From the NCBI GenBank assembly GCA_012934845.2, contig WNNJ02001213.1:372001-436000 (forward strand): 64,000 nucleotides of DNA, given 5' to 3'. Of the stretch, positions 57,787-64,000 are shown piece after piece (the first letter of the stretch is position 1; the number at the start of each line of letters is the position of its first letter). Under the pieces are notes generated by a model. That model was not told the origin of the DNA. It worked only from the letters and a program-made list of their open reading frames with translations, and searched no databases. A program made the position numbers and the translations under genes. This stretch comes from Pomphorhynchus laevis (taxonomy: Eukaryota; Acanthocephala; Palaeacanthocephala; Echinorhynchida; Pomphorhynchidae).

Positions 57787-58725
57787 TTAGACTTTTAGAC
57801 TTTTGTTTTTAAGTATCATCGACAAATGTTTACGAATAATAGAGGATCGAGATGCCAGCAAATAAAACGTCACGGAGTAGCTAAAACAGGCGAGCTGTAA
57901 AAATACGCAATTAATAAGAATCCACAAGTTGTGTACATAGCAGGATTTACTTAAGTATATAACTCTTCTCAAACATTGTATTGATGATAATGGAGTAACA
58001 CAGGAAAGGTAAAATAAAGACAATACAATTGTATTTCTTAGATTTTGTCGTTGTCCATTTGTTTGTCCGCGGCCCACTCTCATGCGAATTTTCGTTACGT
58101 ACCGGATTAGAGAAATTGCTGATACTAAAATACCAAAGAGTGGAATGGCTATCCCAAATACATTGTAGAAGATAGGCCATCCGATCAAAACCCACCGTTC
58201 TGACCAATGATATTTACAGGGTGTACCTGAAATTAAAGAGTTGTCATCATTGTAGTTTGTTGTATATATAAAGTGACACGTGGACAATACAATAACGCAT
58301 GAAACCAACACACAGTAAATCTTACAGTGTTTTCTTCCAAAGTATTTCAAACTAATATTAGGAAACATGACAAATATCGCTCTATCACAATTTTGTAGTA
58401 AAACTATATAATTTGAAATTATATACGTTGACAAACCTATAAAAAAAAGCCATCCACAGTTAGTTACTTTGTGAATATTAATTAAATGCATTGCGTCAAT
58501 CCATCTTCCAAGATTGACCAAAAGTAAAACACTATGAATTATGGCTAAGGCTTTAAAGAATACGGAAATATGTGTTGATTTATACAGTGTGTTTTGCATT
58601 GTTCGATACAGCATAAAATTTCCCGGCCATCCAATACATACAATAAAAGGGATTGCAATTCTTTCAAAAAAATTTGCAGCCTGTAATATTGCAATACTTA
58701 TGTGATCTTTACATCGTACATTCAT
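57787..58725 (-). CDS. Rhodopsin-like (class A) G-protein-coupled receptor, orphan
   Basis: A 312-aa intronless frame with seven hydrophobic segments at about 22-45, 55-75, 90-112, 127-147, 178-202, 230-252 and 265-290. Class A marks: GN at 35-36 in TM1, Cys90 at the start of TM3 paired in principle with Cys170 in the second outer loop, and DRA (114-116) in place of DRY at the end of TM3. TM7 ends in SVTFYLLAS, where NPxxY is not kept. The intracellular loop 3 is short and basic (RMRVGRGQTNGQRQ). It should act in the plasma membrane; the ligand is unknown. The length is near the minimum for the class, and the extracellular N-terminus is short. I cannot assign a nematode sr family or a peptide-receptor group. 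LINE 5' ends lie directly upstream on the opposite strand. Confidence 0.72.
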   Translation of the reverse strand: MNVRCKDHISIAILQAANFFERIAIPFIVCIGWPGNFMLYRTMQNTLYKSTHISVFFKALAIIHSVLLLVNLGRWIDAMHLINIHKVTNCGWLFFIGLSTYIISNYIVLLQNCDRAIFVMFPNISLKYFGRKHCKIYCVLVSCVIVLSTCHFIYTTNYNDDNSLISGTPCKYHWSERWVLIGWPIFYNVFGIAIPLFGILVSAISLIRYVTKIRMRVGRGQTNGQRQNLRNTIVLSLFYLSCVTPLSSIQCLRRVIYLSKSCYVHNLWILINCVFLQLACFSYSVTFYLLASRSSIIRKHLSMILKNKSLKV

Positions 58726-58829
58726 AGCAAAATTTACAATTTAATTGAAGATTCCAGAATAGTATATATTCTTTGTCTGGTACATGCGTTATTCTGCAAC
58801 AAATTTAAGTTATTTTATTTAAGTTACTG

Positions 58830-59200
58830 TAAGTTAATTGTTAGCTTTCGGAGTGCAACTAAGCTGAGTATGCGATTAGCGAATACAGAAAGTCAAGCTC
58901 TACATCACATGCATTCTGATAGTAGACAAAACGTGCAATCAATTCGGTTCCACTCGCTTCACAGATTTCGCTGGTGCATTTTATTGATAAGGCTGTTATT
59001 GATTTTGCTGGTGCATGCTTTATTCTGCAAACGAATAATAGTATATAGTCAAGATAATATGTTACCAAATCAAGCTGAGTGTTATTCTTCTCAAACAGCC
59101 CAAGAGAAAAGAACTATTGGTACTTCAAAATGTTGTACATGTAATGGATCTAGGGGGTATGTCGAAGCTGTACTTGTGCAAAAGCTGGGTTTCAAAATAG
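58830..59200 (+). mobile_element. 5' end of a CR1/L2-like LINE (family D): 5' UTR and ORF1 start
   Basis: NQAECYSSQTAQEKR, TIGTSKCCTCNGSRG is the beginning of an ORF1 with the same Cys motif as 63400. The next Cys pairs (VCRSC-type) are in a shifted frame, so the frame at 58702-59214 is broken after GSRG. At 59195 the sequence jumps to the 3' region of a Penelope-like element. Confidence 0.65.
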
Positions 59201-59700
59201 TGTCCGAAACCTGATAACATCGAAGTTCCTCATAATGACCTCTAATTTTTATTCTGATACATCGTCTATTATTTATTAGTTAATTCATAAAAATTGACTT
59301 TTATTTTAAATTTCAATTTTAAATTTTGACTTGATATGAATTATATAAAATATTACATAACAATATTACATAAAATCTTTTATGTATTGTTATTACATAA
59401 CAATACATTAAATCGTGTCTAACAATTATTTATTATTTATAATTATTTATAATTATTTAATTATTTAAATCTTATTCAACGTTATTTTCAATTAAAATAA
59501 ATAATATAAAAAATGTGAAACAAATTTGACTAACAAAATTACTTCAAAACAGTGTCCTTGCTTTTAACACATTTCATTCAAATAACTTTCATACAAATAG
59601 ATAAATAACTAAATAGATTTACATATGGAATGTAAAAGGAGTTTGGCAATTCAGGCCAGTTAACTGAGTTTACGTATTTTGTACTTTAAATTGAAAAATT
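59195..59700 (+). mobile_element. Penelope-like 3' region, truncated
   Basis: Starts inside the pseudoknot (CCGAAACCTGATAACATCGA, GTTCCTC), goes on with CCTCTAATTTTTATTCTGAT, the ATTCATAAAAATTGAC hairpin, AT-rich spacer, and ends with AACTGAGTTTACGTATTTTG at 59668. It lies between two LINEs, the left of which it interrupts or replaces. Confidence 0.6.
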
Positions 59701-59704
59701 TTAA

Positions 59705-62700
59705 TATCTTACTTAGCCATCCAAGTTTTGATAAATAGGAAGATATATGATCGAATTTACGAAGTCGAAATAGGATGCGCACCGCAGTGTTAATGAGGCG
59801 CTGAAGAGGTTTAAGAGATGACTTTTAAGAGAAAACGAGAAGGCTAAGACAGTAATCAATACGTGGGAAAAGAAATGAGGAAATAAGATATTTACCAGAA
59901 CTAAAATCTTGAGAATTTCTGACGAGACGAATATCACGGAGAAGAATATTTGAAGACCTAGTTTTATCACGAATGAAGGGATCGAGATGCAGGTTATTGT
60001 CGAAGTGAATACCTAGAAATACTAGTTTATCTACAGCAGGAATAATTGTGGTCTGAAGATACAGAGATGGAGGAGTAACAGAAACAGTGGAGGGAAAAAT
60101 CCATAACACTTTAGATTTGGTAGGATTTAGGGACATGCGCAAAGAAATTAGATGTTCTGATAGAGCACGAAGACAATTAGATGCGGTTACGAAAAGTTGG
60201 CTTAGGGAATGAGGAGACGAATGAGAATAAAGAAGTATATCATCAGCGTACTGCGTTACCCTGAAGCAGAATTTACTAGTTATACAAGTAAAACTCCAAG
60301 AAGAAGCGTAAATAGAATAGGGCCAAGTACAGAACCTTGAGGTACACCACAAGAGAGAGAAGATAGAGGAGAACACATTGAATTTGAATGGATGGAAAAT
60401 GATCGATCGGAGAGATACGAAGAGAACCAAGCCAAGGTGGACGAAGAGAAACCATAGTGATAGCGAAGACGAAAAAGAAGGATTACGTGATCGACAATGT
60501 CGAATGCAGATGAAAGATCGAGCGATATTACCACACTATACAGTCCTTTGTCACGAGCCGAGAGCAGATCAGAAAATACTTTATGACATGCTAGTTCGGT
60601 GAAATGATTGGAGCGGAAAGCAGATTGAAAAGAAGGGTAGAGTTGCGATGAAGGGAGATACTTGTTTATCTGATCTAAGACAAGGTGTTCAAGAATTTTA
60701 GATAAGGTTGGTAGAATTGATATTGGGCGATAAGATGAAGGAAGAGAGGGGTCAAGAGAGGGCTTTCTAAGTAAGGAACGAACAATGGACGTTTTCCAAA
60801 GAACAGGAAATATTCCATTCACTATTGACGAGTTAAATAGGCTGGTAAGGAAAGGTGTGAAGTCTGTTGACAACAATTTGAGAATTCGAGTAGGGATGGG
60901 ATCTGCAGGAGAGGACTTACAAGTTAACGAAATAAGAAGGCAAAATACCTCATCTTTCAGATAACGCAAGTAGATAAAAGAGCTCAGGGATACGAACAGA
61001 CGAGATACAATAAATTTGTGGAATGACGATGATCGAATCGATTAGAGAAACAGTTTTTGAAATTAGGTAATCGGAGAATTGAGAAGGATCAAGAGTGGAG
61101 GTGACAGAGGAACGAGAAAGTAGAGAATTAAGAGTTTTCCATTTAGTTCGAAAGTCATTAGCGGAAGCCAGTTTGCTTCGCCAAAAACTGTGCCTTAAAA
61201 CGCAGAAGTTGCCTATGCAAACGACGAAGAGCAAAGAATTGGTTACGATAAAAGAATGAATCAAGTTCTAAAGATAGTCTGAGATAACGATGATAAGTTC
61301 TGAAAGAACGACACAGGAGGCGTTTTGAAGTCACACACTCAGAGTCGAACCATGTTGCAAGATTTTGCCGTGATTGAACAAAAGTTTTAAGAGGAAGAAT
61401 TTCATCGAGGATAGAGCAAAATACATTGTCAAAGAGGGTAGATAAGTAATTAGGGGATTGGTAGATATAAGAAGGATACATTAGCGGAGAGCGGTTAATA
61501 TGAGAGCGAAGAAGGGAAAAGTCGAGGAATTTCCAAGAACGACACGAGATAATTTTCGCAGGAACATTGATTTTTAACAAAGGGAGAGAACATGTAACAA
61601 GGAGGTGACCGGATAGAGCAGGATCAGATATGCACAATGAAGAAGACAAGGCAAGACGCGTAGTTAGGGCAACAATATCGAGGGTACCGCCAAGAATATG
61701 GGTAGTAGAAGAATAATGAGGAGACATGATTTGAAAATCATGATCGTTAAATGTAGAAATCGTCTTTAGGGTATTGGAATCACGAGAACGGTCTAAGTGA
61801 ACATTTATATCACCTAGTACAACGCAAGGTAAACCGGAGAGGAAGATGAAAGAAAGGAAGTTTGACAGTTCACAGAAAAAAGAGTCAGGCGGATGACATG
61901 ATCCAGGCCGATAGAATAAGTAGATATTGAGAAACAACGAGCCGGCTTTTACACGGAACCCAAGTAGTTCGAAAGTGAGAGGAACAAATGGCAACGGTAA
62001 TGATTGCAATGGAGACCAATGGTGAGAGAAAGCTATAAGACCACCGTGGTTAATTGATCGATTTGAACTAATAGGTCGTTGACGAGCCTTATCGGCCACA
62101 GAGAGATTTAAAGAGCGGAGACGTTAAAGAGAGTAATCATTCTGATCAACGTGCCAAGATTCGGTTAAAACAAAACATCCAAAGATTTATGAAGGAAAAG
62201 ATCATATACCGAATCAACCTTGTTACTAAGAGAGCGGATATTTAAAACGGCTAATTTCCAGGAAGATTTGGGGAGCAGTGGAGTAGAATCAATTAGAGGA
62301 TGCCCCGGATGATTTACTTGAAGTTTTGCTGGAGGATTTACATTTAAATCATTTTCAATCGTTGGTCATATATTGGCTGGGTTAGAAAGATTGTTGTTGC
62401 CTGTAGACGAAACTTCGCCGAGTACTGGTAAGCTCACATTTACTGCGTGGGCTTCCCTACTTGATGAAACCACTATCTTTGTCCTCTAATAAAATATCGC
62501 TTTTATTACTTTTTTCGTTCGGATAATTCTTTCCGTAGTCTCTTAAGTTCCTCTTGTTCAAGTTTCGACAAATCAGGGCACAAGTACATCGTATGAAAGA
62601 TAGATAAATTCTTAAGCTTAAACGGAGATTTTAAAGATGATTCCACATGACTGACGCTAGTATTTACCTTAACCCACGGAGGGAGTTAGTATGAAGTGCA

Positions 62701-63490
62701 GGGAGTCGATGAAAGTCTAGTTTTTGTCCGACCAAAGCACAACCGATTTCCTCAAAGAGATTTAATTTAACTTGTTGCTCACTTTCAGAAACGGGTAAAT
62801 TACGAACTATCAGATGTGAGGCCCTAGCGCTTTCCCTATCAAGAGAGTTTGCTAATTTAGAATAAGATCTATCTACCTCTGGTGTGCGTTGAAAATAACA
62901 AACAGCTTGAGATACCTGCTTATTGATGCAACGGTTGAGGGAGGAGTTGATAGACTCATTTACTATTCTATGTATACGCTCTTTGTTTGTCCAGCAACTA
63001 TTTGAATTATTTGATATTAACTGTCTTTTAAGTTTAGTTATTTCAATTCAGGTTTTGTTGATTGCTTTGGCTGCACAAAATCCACAGAGGTAATCTTGGG
63101 CCAGTAAATCTCTAGAAAGCCTTCTCGGAAGGATTACTGTTGAATACACGTTGCAATTATCCGTAGTACACTTCATTTCGATGGAGATAGTCTCCACGGC
63201 GTTTACTGTCATTCCCAGTTCATCGTTGTTCAAATATTGTGTTGAGAATTTTGCTGTATGTTTGTCGTTATATTGATTGGATGGAATCAATCGTTCTCGA
63301 TTTGAGCATCGTTGTGCACAACAATTAATGCATTGCTTATTATTTCGAATGCACACACAGCCCTTACAAACAGCTGTTTGACCATTACAAGGGCAGCATC
63401 GCTTATTCGCAGACTGTTCTGTCATGGTGATTTGATGATTGCACTGTATGTTATTCGTTGTATTTATGTATGTTATTTGTTTCAAACTTT
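59705..63490 (-). mobile_element. CR1/L2-like LINE family A, nearly full-length (ORF1 + ORF2)
   Basis: ORF1 begins at 63485 with a 145-aa open part: CCPCNGQTAVCKGCVCIRNN..CINCCAQRCSN, then a PHD-like finger (MKCTTDNCNVYSTVIL, YLCGFCA). A broken part follows with SHLIVRNLPVSESEQQVKL and CPDLSKLEQEELKRLRKEL (to about 62480). ORF2: LNIRSLSNKVDS (62240), LTESWHVDQ, then 61158-62099 with VVLGDINVHLDR and LSGHLLVT. The last should be SDH, so the endonuclease has lost a catalytic residue. RT at 60280-60969 has motif A LSSAFDIVDH and CGVPQGSVLGPI; 59825-60430 has TQYADDILLYSHSSP. Stops and frameshifts separate the parts. The last 370 bp with the 3' hairpin, present at 54180, are missing. Confidence 0.9.
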
Positions 63491-63589
63491 ATTTTCAAAC
63501 TTTATAACAGCAGCGAGTTATTCAAATTGTTGATGTTCACGCCTTCACAACAATTCGTATCCAAAACTTGAAAAACAGTCGACCATACT

Positions 63590-63945
63590 GTAAGTAGTCA
63601 ATAGGTACAACAAGATAGTTTAAATCAAGCTGAGTGCTATTCTTATCAAACGGCCCAAGAGAAAAGAATTATTGGTACTTTAAAATGTTGTACATGTAAT
63701 GGATCTAGGGGGTACGTCGAAGCTGTACTTGTGCAAAAGCTGGGTTTGAATGCGTGGATTGTCTTGTTTCTAAGTGTTCCAACAGAACACATCAACACAT
63801 AGTAGGTAATGATAATCATGCATCAACCTTAGGAATGAATAGGAACACCGTTGCTGATTATTCTCTTACTATCGTAAGTCGCAGTGACAGTTTCAATAGA
63901 ACTTAAGTGTACAACATCTAGGTGCTCAGTCTGTACTCCCATTAA
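63590..63945 (+). mobile_element. 5' end of a second family D LINE ORF1
   Basis: Nearly identical to 59070-59185 (AATCAAGCTGAGTG, AAATGTTGTACATGTAATGG), then continues past the break. After a one-base frame change the motif completes as VCRSCTCAKAGFECVDC and SKCSNRTH, the ordered Cys pattern of 63400. It runs on as GNDNHASTLGMNRNTVADYS to a stop and leaves the window. Confidence 0.65.
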
Positions 63946-64000
63946 AATTCCATTTCGCGTTGATAGAATTCTTTTGCATAGACTTTCTATATGGGTGTGT

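Noticed and set aside
58702-59214. 170-aa plus-strand frame as a host protein
   Set aside because: Its C-terminal part is the start of a LINE ORF1 (CCTCNG) and its N-terminal part overlaps the promoter side of the receptor gene.

Overview
This is an AT-rich stretch of a nuclear genome from an invertebrate animal. The evidence is an innexin (protostome gap-junction protein), a two-exon TMEM165/GDT1 gene with a normal GT-AG intron, a GANP/SAC3 mRNA-export gene and a rhodopsin-like receptor. I favour a nematode or another worm: the innexin reads CWTPAEF in its first loop as nematode innexins do, and an RTE LINE fragment resembles copies I know from parasitic nematodes. That is inference, and I cannot name a species. 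I saw no rRNA, tRNA or CRISPR. Only about a seventh of the window is host coding sequence.

Layout. 1-2.6 kb: TMEM165-like Golgi Mn/Ca transporter (+), two exons. 2.9-4.7 kb: short repeats and two LINE scraps. 5.05-8.34 kb: GANP/SAC3-like gene (-), one long exon. 8.9-16.2 kb: LINE remains of at least three clades around a small lysine-rich exon at 13.8-14.4 kb that may be the C-terminus of a Rif1-like protein. 16.2-25.3 kb: no recognised host gene; AT-rich repeats, a 1.5-kb 24-bp minisatellite, a foldback element with a perfect 39-bp palindrome, and a Penelope-like block whose 3' part forms a 144-bp tandem array. 25.3-26.6 kb: innexin (+). 26.7-57 kb: a dense transposon cemetery with Penelope-like pieces, a Gypsy element, a LINE-like reverse transcriptase of an unfamiliar type, CR1/L2-like and Jockey-like LINEs, and an LTR element with both LTRs and a 5-bp target-site duplication. 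57.8-58.7 kb: receptor gene (-). 58.8-64 kb: an almost complete CR1/L2-like LINE (-) between two 5' ends of a related LINE (+).

The host genes do not form an operon or a pathway; they are isolated genes in repeat-rich DNA. Three look uninterrupted over their coding length (GANP, innexin, receptor). Two of these have a good 3' splice site directly or 14 bases before the first ATG, which suggests a leader intron or spliced-leader trans-splicing.

The most interesting unexplained signals are RNA structures in the mobile elements: (1) an H-type pseudoknot downstream of the Penelope-like RT end, kept in two distant copies with matching changes on both strands; (2) a covarying 6-bp hairpin just before a shared tail at the 3' ends of several CR1/L2-like copies; (3) a small direct-repeat/foldback element in which GAAA and CTGATGA are joined by a perfect 5-bp helix in hammerhead register, but without the other two hammerhead helices. 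No complete new multi-gene system is visible.
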